From Acidobacteriaceae bacterium (GTDB taxonomy: Bacteria; Acidobacteriota; Terriglobia; Terriglobales; Acidobacteriaceae), in the NCBI GenBank assembly GCA_003168235.1, contig PMSZ01000093.1, forward strand, positions 1-7,434: a DNA stretch of 7,434 nt, given 5' to 3'. The notes under the pieces are model-generated. The model did not search any database, had not been told where the DNA came from, and saw only the letters and a program-made list of their open reading frames with translations. Both the position numbers and the translations under genes were made by a program. Shown here piece after piece: positions 1-6,310 of this stretch (position 1 is the stretch's first letter; each line of letters starts with the position of its first letter).

Positions 1-1262
1 TACATGCGTCCGGTGATCTTCGGCCACCAGAAATGCAATCCTCCGAGATAGCCCATCAGCACTCCCCCCACCATAACGTAATGAAAGTGCGCGATGACAA
101 AGTAAGTGTCCGTAACGTGAACATCGATGCCGATGGTAGCCAGCATCACGCCGGTTAATCCGCCAATGGTAAACAGCCCGATAAAACCAAAGGCATAAAG
201 CATGGGAGTGGCAAAGGTGACGGAACCCTTGTAAAGAGTGGCTGTCCAGTTGAAGATTTTAACGGCGGAAGGGATGGCCACAACAAAACTCAGAAAAGAA
301 AAAACCATCGCGGAATAGAGAGAAATGCCGGCGACGAATAAGTGATGCGCCCACACCAGGAATCCAAACACGGCGATAGCGACACTCGAAAGAGCGACAA
401 AGTTATAGCCAAATACGCGTTTGCGCGAGAAGCAGGGAACGATCTCGCTGATCACTCCCATCGAAGGCAAGATCATGATGTAGACGGCGGGATGGGAGTA
501 GAACCAGAACAGGTGCTGGAACAAGATCGGGTCTCCGCCCAGCGCGGGATCGAAAATGCCGAGGTGGAGGAGGCGCTCCGCAACCACGAGCACCATCGTG
601 ATGGCAATCACCGGCGTGCCGAGGATCATGACCAGGCTGGTCGCATAAGTCGACCAGATAAACAGCGGGAGACGGCTCCAGGTAAGGCCGGGCGCGCGCA
701 TGCGGTGAATGGTGACAATGAAATTGAGTCCGGTAAAGATGGACGAGAAGCCGGCGATGAAGATGGCGAGTCCAGCTTCGACTACGTTGGTGTTGCTGGC
801 TGCCGTGCTATATGGGGTATAGAACGTCCATCCGGTATCGACGCCGCCGTTCAACATGCAGTGTAAGAAGAGTGCGCCGGCCGCGACGTAGAGATACCAG
901 CTCAACAGGTTGATACGCGGAAAGGCGAGGTCCTTCGCGCCCACCATCAGGGGCACTACGAAGTTACCCAGTATGGCTGGCACGACCGGGATCAGAAAGA
1001 AGAACACCATGACGATGCCGTGCATGGTGAACACCTTGTTATAGGTGTCGGCCTGCATCAGGTCGCCTTCCGGTGTCAACAACTCCAACCGGATGAGCAT
1101 GGCGAAAAATCCGCCGAGAAAAAAGAAGGCCGTGACCGAGAACAGATAAAGGAGCGCGATCCGCTTGTGATCGGTCGTCAACAGCCAGGACTTGATGGTA
1201 TGCCCGTTGTTGAGGTAATTCAGCTTCGGAATCTCGTTCGCCGCTATCGCTGTCGTCGCCAT
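1..1262 (-). CDS. coxA: Cytochrome c oxidase subunit I, A2 type (3' end cut by window)
   Basis: Catalytic subunit of a heme-copper oxygen reductase in the cytoplasmic membrane; it reduces O2 to water and pumps protons. The first 420 codons read through without a stop; about 10 of the family's usual 12 or more membrane spans are present. Visible ligands: His81 in TMHG (low-spin heme a), His257 and Tyr261 in YSHPAVY (CuB and the His-Tyr cross-link), His306/His307 in WAHH (CuB), and His392/His394 in AHFHY (heme a3 and heme a). Lys335 in PSAVK marks the K channel; Asp111 and Asn100 match the D-channel entrance. The D-channel glutamate of A1 enzymes (GHPEV) is replaced by the Tyr255-Ser256 pair, which defines type A2. 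The ATG lies 2 nt after the coxB stop, with an AGGTG motif 8 nt upstream. The C-terminus and coxC lie outside the window. Identity is certain; only the length is unknown. Confidence 0.98.
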   Translation of the reverse strand, partial: MATTAIAANEIPKLNYLNNGHTIKSWLLTTDHKRIALLYLFSVTAFFFLGGFFAMLIRLELLTPEGDLMQADTYNKVFTMHGIVMVFFFLIPVVPAILGNFVVPLMVGAKDLAFPRINLLSWYLYVAAGALFLHCMLNGGVDTGWTFYTPYSTAASNTNVVEAGLAIFIAGFSSIFTGLNFIVTIHRMRAPGLTWSRLPLFIWSTYATSLVMILGTPVIAITMVLVVAERLLHLGIFDPALGGDPILFQHLFWFYSHPAVYIMILPSMGVISEIVPCFSRKRVFGYNFVALSSVAIAVFGFLVWAHHLFVAGISLYSAMVFSFLSFVVAIPSAVKIFNWTATLYKGSVTFATPMLYAFGFIGLFTIGGLTGVMLATIGIDVHVTDTYFVIAHFHYVMVGGVLMGYLGGLHFWWPKITGRM

Positions 1263-1264
1263 GA

Positions 1265-2284
1265 CTATTGCACCTGCACATTCTGGGGTTGTCCTGCGGG
1301 AGTGGTGGGCTGGTTCTCGAGCCCTGCGGTCCCCTGGGACGGCTGACCTGACGAAGACTGGGCCAACGATTTGATGTAAGCCACCAGCGCGTTCAACTGA
1401 TCGTCGTTGACAATGCCCTGGAAAGTAGGCATTACAGGTTTGAAGCCACTCACGATCTTTGCCGTGGGATCGAGGATGGACTCGCGAACATAGTTCTCGT
1501 CGGCGATTACAGTCCGCCCGTCTTCGAGCTTCACCGGTTTGTTGTAGACACCAGCTAGATCCGGACCGCGACCTTCGCCTTGCACGTCGGAACGATGGCA
1601 GGTGGAACAGCCGAGCGACGCAAACAATGCCTTGCCCGTTTCCGGCAAGGGGTTCGACGCTCCGCCAGCCATCCACAGCGCGTAATCCTGTGGCTCCATC
1701 ACGACGATATCGCCGCCCATCCCGGAGTGCATCGTCCCACAGTATTCAGCGCAGAATAGATGGTAGCGCCCGGGTTTGGTTGCCTTGAACCACAAGGTAG
1801 TGTAGCGGCCCGGCAGCACATCCTGCTTGAGGCGGAAGGCAGGGATGTAAAAACTGTGAATCACGTCCTGCGAGGTCATGATCAGCTTGATGTTCTGTCC
1901 GGTGGGGACGTGTAGTTCGTTGATCTCGTGCTGCCCTTCGATATGCTCGATTTTCCACATCCATTGTTTTGCGACGACGTAGACCTCGGTCGCATCAGCC
2001 GGAGGCGTACGCTCCTCGAAGAAGATGACCGCTCCCCAGATGAAAAACGTCAGCATGATAAAGAACGGAATGACCGACCAGCTGACTTCGAGGATGGTCG
2101 AGCCTTCAATCTGGTGCGCGTCGCGCCCCGGAACACGGCGGTACTTGATCGCCAGCACCGCGACCGCGAGAAAGATGAGCGCCGTCATGAGGCCAGAGAC
2201 CAGCAGCAGATAGATGTAGAGCGCATCTACCTGACCTGCCATGGTCGAGGCCGGATCGGGCCACAATGGTAAATAATTCGACAT
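1265..2284 (-). CDS. coxB: Cytochrome c oxidase subunit II with fused cytochrome c domain (caa3 type)
   Basis: Receives electrons and passes them to subunit I. Two N-terminal membrane spans (about residues 21-47 and 67-89) are followed by a periplasmic cupredoxin domain. The CuA ligands are all present: His143, Cys178, Glu180, Cys182, His186 and Met189. Trp108/Trp110 in QWMW form the conserved aromatic patch through which electrons enter CuA. A class I cytochrome c domain follows, with CSTCH (Cys226, Cys229, His230) and a likely axial Met285 in KPVMP. This fusion marks a caa3-type enzyme that can be reduced directly by a membrane partner, which fits the neighbouring ACIII genes. The protein ends in about 30 residues rich in Gln, Pro, Ser and Thr (309-339). 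No cleavable signal or lipobox is apparent. The ATG is 2 nt after the sco stop, so translation is probably coupled. 339 aa is normal for the fused form. Confidence 0.97.
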   Translation of the reverse strand: MSNYLPLWPDPASTMAGQVDALYIYLLLVSGLMTALIFLAVAVLAIKYRRVPGRDAHQIEGSTILEVSWSVIPFFIMLTFFIWGAVIFFEERTPPADATEVYVVAKQWMWKIEHIEGQHEINELHVPTGQNIKLIMTSQDVIHSFYIPAFRLKQDVLPGRYTTLWFKATKPGRYHLFCAEYCGTMHSGMGGDIVVMEPQDYALWMAGGASNPLPETGKALFASLGCSTCHRSDVQGEGRGPDLAGVYNKPVKLEDGRTVIADENYVRESILDPTAKIVSGFKPVMPTFQGIVNDDQLNALVAYIKSLAQSSSGQPSQGTAGLENQPTTPAGQPQNVQVQ

Positions 2285-2286
2285 AA

Positions 2287-3219
2287 TTACGTGACTCGTC
2301 TCAAATCGCCGCCGGCCGCGTCTCCACCCGAACTATGCCCGGAACCATGTCCGTAACGACGATCGGCGCGGAACATGACGAACATAAAGATTCCCATGAT
2401 GAGCACCGTCGCGAGCCCCGACAGCTTCAAAATGTTACCGATGACGGCGCCGTACTTCCCAGTCATGGGATCGTAGTGATAGCAGTAGAGCAGCACCTGG
2501 TCGCTGACGTTGCCAATGTTGTTTTGCGAGGCCTGCACCAGTCCGAGGCGCAGATCCTTGGGAGAGAACTCCACTCCATAAAAGTATCCCGAAATGTGAC
2601 GGTCGGGAGTGAGCATAACAATGGCCGCAGCATGGGCGTACTGGTTGGTTTTCGGGTCGAACTGAAACTGAAAGCCGACGGCCTTGGTAAGCGCTTCGAT
2701 CTGGTCTGCGCGTCCGGTGAGAAAGTGCCAGCCCTGCTCGGTATTGGCGCGGCCATAGCGCTTCATGATGTCGCGCTTCTTTGCCGCAGCCATCTCGGTG
2801 GTTTCGCGCGGGTCGAAGCTGACCGTCACCACGTCAAAATCCTTGCCGAGATCGAAGGTCAGAGCCTTCATGGAGCCAACCAGGCCTTGCAGCAGTTCGC
2901 TGCAGAGCATGGGGCACTGGTAATAGCCCAGATTCAGGATGACCGGACGGCCGTGGCCAAAGTAATCGGAAAGCTGGACTGGGTTGCCGAGTTCGTCACG
3001 GAACTCAATATTGCCGGGAACCTCGGCGTTGAGATGTTGATCGATGCCAACGAATTGCAATCCGGCCGGGCGCTGCGTCGGCGGAGGCGTCATAATGCCG
3101 CCGGTCATCGGACCGCGCACCTGCGCAAACAGTGGCTGCGAAAGCAATACAGCCGCGGCCAGCAGGAGCGGGAATGCTGCTACGATCATCGAATTGGTTA
3201 AAACACTTTTACTGCGCAC
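2287..3219 (-). CDS. sco: SCO1/SenC family copper chaperone, with C-terminal membrane anchor
   Basis: Thioredoxin-fold protein that delivers copper to, or reduces the cysteines of, the CuA site of subunit II; its position directly before coxB fits. The copper motif CPMLC (Cys102, Cys106) and the distal histidine (His196 in YAHAAA) are both present. Residues 11-32 look like a Sec signal or N-terminal anchor, with a possible cleavage after LFA at residue 32. A second hydrophobic segment at about 263-283 is followed by RADRR and a Gly/His/Ser-rich tail, which suggests that the SCO domain is held to the membrane from its C-terminal side. Classic SCO1 proteins have only the N-terminal span, so 310 aa is long for the family. 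The chosen start is a GTG at 3219 with a good GGAGAAGG motif 8 nt upstream; an internal ATG at codon 11 would truncate the signal's N-region. The 44-nt gap to the upstream gene holds an inverted repeat. Confidence 0.93.
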   Translation of the reverse strand: MRSKSVLTNSMIVAAFPLLLAAAVLLSQPLFAQVRGPMTGGIMTPPPTQRPAGLQFVGIDQHLNAEVPGNIEFRDELGNPVQLSDYFGHGRPVILNLGYYQCPMLCSELLQGLVGSMKALTFDLGKDFDVVTVSFDPRETTEMAAAKKRDIMKRYGRANTEQGWHFLTGRADQIEALTKAVGFQFQFDPKTNQYAHAAAIVMLTPDRHISGYFYGVEFSPKDLRLGLVQASQNNIGNVSDQVLLYCYHYDPMTGKYGAVIGNILKLSGLATVLIMGIFMFVMFRADRRYGHGSGHSSGGDAAGGDLRRVT

Positions 3220-3227
3220 TGCCTTTT

Positions 3228-3235
3228 CCTTCTCC
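3228..3235 (-). promoter_or_regulatory. Ribosome binding site that decides the GTG start of sco
   Basis: The minus strand reads GGAGAAGG, followed by 8 nt and then GTG. This supports the GTG at 3219 over the ATG ten codons downstream, which has no comparable purine tract at the right distance. The first GG lies inside the left arm of the inverted repeat at 3234-3255. Confidence 0.7.
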
Positions 3236-3255
3236 GGTTGATCCGGCCGGACCGG
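3234..3255. repeat. Short GC-rich inverted repeat between the small membrane gene and sco
   Basis: CCGGT at 3234-3238 can pair with ACCGG at 3251-3255 across a 12-nt loop. The loop side holds most of a perfect 10-bp palindrome, TCCGGCCGGA (3242-3251), which could form an alternative structure. On the transcribed strand no T-run follows, so it does not look like an intrinsic terminator. It touches the sco ribosome binding site and could modulate translation or act as an RNA processing or stability element; that role is inference. Confidence 0.4.
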
Positions 3256-3263
3256 TAACTCGT

Positions 3264-3761
3264 CTATCGCTTCTCGGCGGCCGTCTTCCTACCCGCAGCA
3301 ATTCCCGCATCCGCATTACTTTGCGGATAGACGGGGATCTTGCGCTGGACGATCAGGTCCATAGCATGCTCGATCGGAATATGTGCCACGCCGGCTTTTT
3401 CATCGATCCAGCCATAGCTGTTGAGCTGATCTTCCTGATTGAGCAAGAAGTCGCGAAACTGTCCGCGTTCGTTGGTTTCGAGCATGGGCGCGCCATTGTC
3501 TTTGAAGGCCTTGTCCATATCCGCCTGCGTCACCACACGCGACTCTGTGCCTAGCGACAAATCGAGCGGGGTGGCCGTCGCCATGTGCGAGTGCTCGTAT
3601 TGGTCGAGAAACTTGTACATGCCGACGATGATGAAATAAATGACCACGCCACTGACGACGAGACCGATCATGAAGGCGAAGACACCGCGGGTTCCGAGGT
3701 CTTCGTGCTCGTACTCGGTTTCATGGCCGGAGTGGCCGTGCGGCATCATCTCGTCACTCAT
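3264..3761 (-). CDS. Uncharacterised single-span membrane protein of the ACIII/oxidase cluster
   Basis: I cannot assign a function. The 165-aa protein has a His/Met/Glu-rich N-terminus (residues 1-22, including MMPHGHSGH), one membrane span at about 27-50, and a predicted periplasmic part of about 115 residues. That part contains a distinctive segment at 115-134 (YGWID, then HIPIEHAM), reminiscent of conserved hypothetical proteins I associate with cox/ACIII loci. It has no CxxCH, so it binds no covalent heme, and no cysteine at all, which excludes a lipoprotein. It lies between actF and sco on the same strand, 85 nt after actF and 44 nt before sco, so co-expression is likely. It may be an accessory or linking subunit of ACIII or the oxidase, or an assembly factor. 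The ATG at 3761 has only a loose purine-rich tract (GAGAAGAAGAG) upstream. The gene is real by context and protein character; its role is open. Confidence 0.88.
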   Translation of the reverse strand: MSDEMMPHGHSGHETEYEHEDLGTRGVFAFMIGLVVSGVVIYFIIVGMYKFLDQYEHSHMATATPLDLSLGTESRVVTQADMDKAFKDNGAPMLETNERGQFRDFLLNQEDQLNSYGWIDEKAGVAHIPIEHAMDLIVQRKIPVYPQSNADAGIAAGRKTAAEKR

Positions 3762-3846
3762 ATCTGGTCACTCTTCTTCTCGTGCGTCCTATTTCGTTAC
3801 TCGTTACTCGTGTTCCGTAACGATTCGTTCCGTCACTCGTGCTCTG
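3762..3846. other. 85-nt spacer between actF and the small membrane gene
   Basis: This is the longest non-coding stretch in the window. It holds a degenerate 7-nt repeat and an associated inverted repeat (annotated separately). On the minus strand, purine-rich sequence just before the downstream ATG could serve as a weak ribosome binding site. No convincing -35/-10 promoter and no GC hairpin with T-tract is seen. Confidence 0.7.
3794..3840. repeat. Degenerate 7-nt tandem repeat with inverted-repeat potential
   Basis: On the plus strand TCGTTAC occurs twice back to back (3794-3800 and 3801-3807), followed by TCGTGTT and by looser copies (CCGTAAC, CCGTCAC, CTCGT) up to about 3840. The complement GTAACGA at 3817-3823 can pair with either TCGTTAC copy, giving a 7-bp stem with a 9-nt or 16-nt loop. 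The sequence lies wholly between genes, and its composition differs from the coding DNA beside it. It looks like a small minisatellite or a decayed interspersed repeat; function is unknown. Confidence 0.6.
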
Positions 3847-5055
3847 TTATTCATGCCCCGACCCCAGCAACCGGAGCGTCTGCGGCGCATTGATCGGCAG
3901 CAGCGGACGCGATCTGAGATTGTGGAAGAAGTAGGCCATCCAAAGACCGCCCATACCGGCCAGGATCGTGAAATGCAACCAGCTGACATGGAACGTCGGA
4001 TGCAGCGCCGGCTCGACATGCCAATAAATATCGATCATGCGCATAAGGAATATCCAGGAAGCGAGGCGCACCAGGGTCCGCGCTTTGCGCTTCAACTGGC
4101 GCGACAGCAGCAGCGCAAACGGCACCGCGAACTGGAACACGGCCAGAAACATTCCTACTTCTCCCCAGCCCCCATTCATGCGGCGCACGAACCACGGGAT
4201 CTCGTCCGGCAGGTTGCCGGCCCAAATGATCAGCCACTGCGAAAAATTGAAGTAAGTCCACACCATCACGAAAGCAAGAATCAGTTTGCCGTGGTCGTGC
4301 ACTTCGGTGTCGGTGAGATAGTCGGACATCGGCTTGCGCTTCGAGAGAATGGTCTCAATGACCACGCAGAAACAGAGCGCTGATAGCGCTTCACCGGCGA
4401 TGAAGATCAGGCCGTAGATGGTCGAGATCCAGCGGGCCTGCAGTGACATCACCCAGTCGATCACGGCGAAAGAAATCGAAAGCGAGTAAATCACGAGCCC
4501 AAGTCCGCTCAGAGCGCGGAAACGCAGCGTGCTTTGCCCGGCAATCGAATCCTGCTCGGTCGACCAGCGATTCAGGAAGTAGGCCATCCCGATCCAGATG
4601 ACGAAATAAAGGATGTAGCGCTCGAGAATGCCATGGAAATTCAGATAGCTATGCGCAATCTCGATAATCTTGGGATCGGTCTTCGGATCGGCCAGCACCT
4701 CCGGCCGCGCCCAGAAGTAGAGTTGCGGCAGGTGGAGCAGAATCGGAATAAAGAGGAAGAACATCATGGGCAGCGTCATCATGCCTGATTCGAGAATGCG
4801 GCGAATCACGATGCTCCAGGCGCCGCCGACCAGGTGATGGAGCATCAGGATGGCCATGCATCCGAGCGAAAGCCCCAGCCAGAACATATAGCCGGAAAGA
4901 TAAGCGGAAAAGAAACTTTCTGGAGCTATGAAAACGCCGGCCACAGAAGCCAGCGCCCCAACCAGTCCGATAAAGAGCGAACGCGTCTGGATGCTCTGGG
5001 CCACGGGCGGAGCCATCAGGTCCGACTTGGTCATCTTTATGGCCGCCGTCGTCAT
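3847..5055 (-). CDS. actF: Alternative Complex III membrane subunit ActF (NrfD/PsrC-like)
   Basis: Polytopic membrane subunit of Alternative Complex III, paralogous to ActC. 402 aa with about ten hydrophobic spans is the normal size for ActF. Recognisable family segments include MLHH (71-74), DWVMSL (200-205), and YFNFSQW followed by GNLPDEIPWF (268-289). It binds no covalent heme (no CxxCH). In the solved ACIII structures ActC and ActF form two related halves of the membrane domain; ActC holds the quinone site, while ActF has been proposed to help with proton movement, which is not settled. The start ATG overlaps the actE stop as ATGA, and GGGGAG (5061-5066) lies 5 nt upstream, so the long start is well supported. 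The hydrophilic N-terminus (1-22) is on the cytoplasmic side by the positive-inside rule. Confidence 0.95.
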   Translation of the reverse strand: MTTAAIKMTKSDLMAPPVAQSIQTRSLFIGLVGALASVAGVFIAPESFFSAYLSGYMFWLGLSLGCMAILMLHHLVGGAWSIVIRRILESGMMTLPMMFFLFIPILLHLPQLYFWARPEVLADPKTDPKIIEIAHSYLNFHGILERYILYFVIWIGMAYFLNRWSTEQDSIAGQSTLRFRALSGLGLVIYSLSISFAVIDWVMSLQARWISTIYGLIFIAGEALSALCFCVVIETILSKRKPMSDYLTDTEVHDHGKLILAFVMVWTYFNFSQWLIIWAGNLPDEIPWFVRRMNGGWGEVGMFLAVFQFAVPFALLLSRQLKRKARTLVRLASWIFLMRMIDIYWHVEPALHPTFHVSWLHFTILAGMGGLWMAYFFHNLRSRPLLPINAPQTLRLLGSGHE

Positions 5056-5750
5056 TTGGGCTCCCCTTCATTTTCGCCGGCAGGGATCGCGGGCGCGGGT
5101 ACCGGCAGCGTGGCTCCATTACCGATATCGCGGAACGGTGGCGCCGGCGACGGAACTTTCTGTCCGGCCGGAATGTCGGCTGCCGTCGCGTTCTGGCTCA
5201 GTTGCAGTGCCCGGATGTAGGCGGCGATGCACCAGCGATCGCGCGGCGCAACTTGCGCGGCATAGTCGGGCATCACGCCGTAGCCGTGGGTATCGACGTC
5301 AAAGAAATAGCCGACCGGAACCTTGCGCAGGCGGTCGATGTGAAACGACGGCGGCTGCCGGAAACCGCGCGTGGGAATGAATCCGTTCCCGTCGCCTACG
5401 CGGCCGTGGCAGGGCGCGCAGGTGATGTTGAAACGCTCGCGTCCGCGGGCCAGAACTTCGGGCGTCACCGGGAAAGGCATATAGTCGCCGGTCGCATTGC
5501 CGATCTTCGCCGTATAGAAATAAGTGTCTTCCTGCAAGTCGCCGCGCGCGACTGTCCCTTCAACCGGCATTCGCGCGGAACGATTGTCGGCGAAGAAATC
5601 GCTCTTAGCCATGGGCCGGTAATAGGGCTGCACGTGCATGTCGATACGGCACCCCGCGGTCGCGGCGATGAGGGCCAGCAGTGCGGGCAAAACCGTCCGG
5701 AGGTTGCCGGTTCCGAGGTTCCCGAAAAGATCGCGAGGGGCACGCATCAT
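5052..5750 (-). CDS. actE: Alternative Complex III monoheme cytochrome c subunit ActE
   Basis: Exported class I cytochrome c that carries electrons on the periplasmic face of ACIII. The heme site is CAPCH (Cys111, Cys114, His115), with Met160 in YGVMPDY as the probable axial ligand. Before the heme domain lies an ActE-type region with PYYRPM (42-47) and EGTVARG (64-70). The N-terminus has a hydrophobic stretch (about 19-32) ending in ATAGC at Cys34. This is probably a lipoprotein signal with Cys34 lipidated, but the -3 residue is Thr rather than the usual Leu/Val/Ile, so the lipobox is weak. The C-terminus is Pro/Ala-rich (about 195-232). Only one heme motif is present; the pentaheme ActA would lie upstream of the window. 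The ATG overlaps the actD stop (TGATG) and has GGAGG 10 nt upstream; a second ATG follows immediately. 232 aa is typical of the family. Confidence 0.95.
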   Translation of the reverse strand: MMRAPRDLFGNLGTGNLRTVLPALLALIAATAGCRIDMHVQPYYRPMAKSDFFADNRSARMPVEGTVARGDLQEDTYFYTAKIGNATGDYMPFPVTPEVLARGRERFNITCAPCHGRVGDGNGFIPTRGFRQPPSFHIDRLRKVPVGYFFDVDTHGYGVMPDYAAQVAPRDRWCIAAYIRALQLSQNATAADIPAGQKVPSPAPPFRDIGNGATLPVPAPAIPAGENEGEPK

Positions 5751-6310
5751 CAGCTCGGAACCTCCGCGATCATCCGTGGTGAAAGGCCGTTAAGAAACGA
5801 ACGCGTCCGCGCCGAATCGTACTGCGGGTCGCTCGACTCGACGACCAGGAAGAATTTATTTTCCGTGGCCTTGGTAAACTCGGGCACGTTGAAGACCGGG
5901 TGATAAGGCAGCGGGAGACCGTTCAGCGCGATCATGCCGATCGCGGAGGAAATTCCGCCGAAAAGAATGGTCAGCTCGAAGGTCACAATAATGAACGATG
6001 GCCAGGAGTGATACGGCCGTCCGCCGATATTGACCGGATAGGTGATGACCGCCACCCAATACTGCAGCGCGTAGGCCGAAAGCCCGCCAATCAGGCCGCC
6101 GATGAGGACGACCAGCGGGACGCGGTTCTTGTGAAAGCCGATGGCCTCGGCCAAACCCTCGATCGGAAACGGACTGTAGGCGTCGATCTTCCGGTAACCC
6201 TCTTCGTGCGTCTTGTGCGCGGCCGTGACCAACTCCTGGGCCGAATCGAATTCGGCCATCAGTCCGTACACCGGGCCACATTCGGAAAAATCGGTCGCTC
6301 GGATGCTCAT
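5750..6310 (-). CDS. actD: Alternative Complex III membrane subunit ActD (DUF3341)
   Basis: Small membrane subunit of ACIII without redox cofactors. The first 60 or so residues form a cytoplasmic domain with the conserved YSPFPIEGL (45-53). Two membrane spans follow at about 65-84 and 105-127, joined by a loop with YPVNIGGRPY (91-100) and SWP. The C-terminal part (about 131-186) is again cytoplasmic. 186 aa is the usual size. ActD packs beside ActC/ActF in known structures; its role is structural or possibly in proton movement. The ATG overlaps the actC stop as ATGA and has a near-ideal GGAGGTGA Shine-Dalgarno, the strongest in the window. It is followed by actE with a 1-nt overlap, so the act genes are almost certainly translationally coupled. 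Confidence 0.96.
   Translation of the reverse strand: MSIRATDFSECGPVYGLMAEFDSAQELVTAAHKTHEEGYRKIDAYSPFPIEGLAEAIGFHKNRVPLVVLIGGLIGGLSAYALQYWVAVITYPVNIGGRPYHSWPSFIIVTFELTILFGGISSAIGMIALNGLPLPYHPVFNVPEFTKATENKFFLVVESSDPQYDSARTRSFLNGLSPRMIAEVPS
5761..5765 (-). promoter_or_regulatory. Shine-Dalgarno of actE, inside the end of actD
   Basis: GGAGG on the minus strand lies 10 nt before the first of two adjacent ATG codons (5750 and 5747). This favours the upstream one, which gives the TGATG overlap with actD. Confidence 0.6.

Noticed and set aside
342..866. Plus-strand open frame of 174 codons opposite coxA
   Set aside because: Antisense shadow of subunit I; its composition (Asp, Arg, His, Glu) mirrors reversed hydrophobic codons and there is no ribosome site.
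2335..3201. Long plus-strand open frame (288 codons) opposite sco
   Set aside because: It lies antisense to a gene with clear SCO motifs, is very His/Arg/Glu-rich as expected of a reversed GC-rich frame, and resembles no family I know.
3220..3263. Intrinsic terminator between the small membrane gene and sco
   Set aside because: The hairpin has only a 5-bp main stem and no T-run on the transcribed strand; the sequence after it is a ribosome binding site.
3762..3846. CRISPR-like array or promoter in the actF spacer
   Set aside because: Repeat units are only 7 nt and contiguous without spacers, and no -35/-10 pair with suitable spacing is convincing.
3640..4383. Plus-strand 247-codon frame spanning the repeat spacer and actF
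   Set aside because: Antisense to actF, low-quality composition, and the actF frame is unambiguous.
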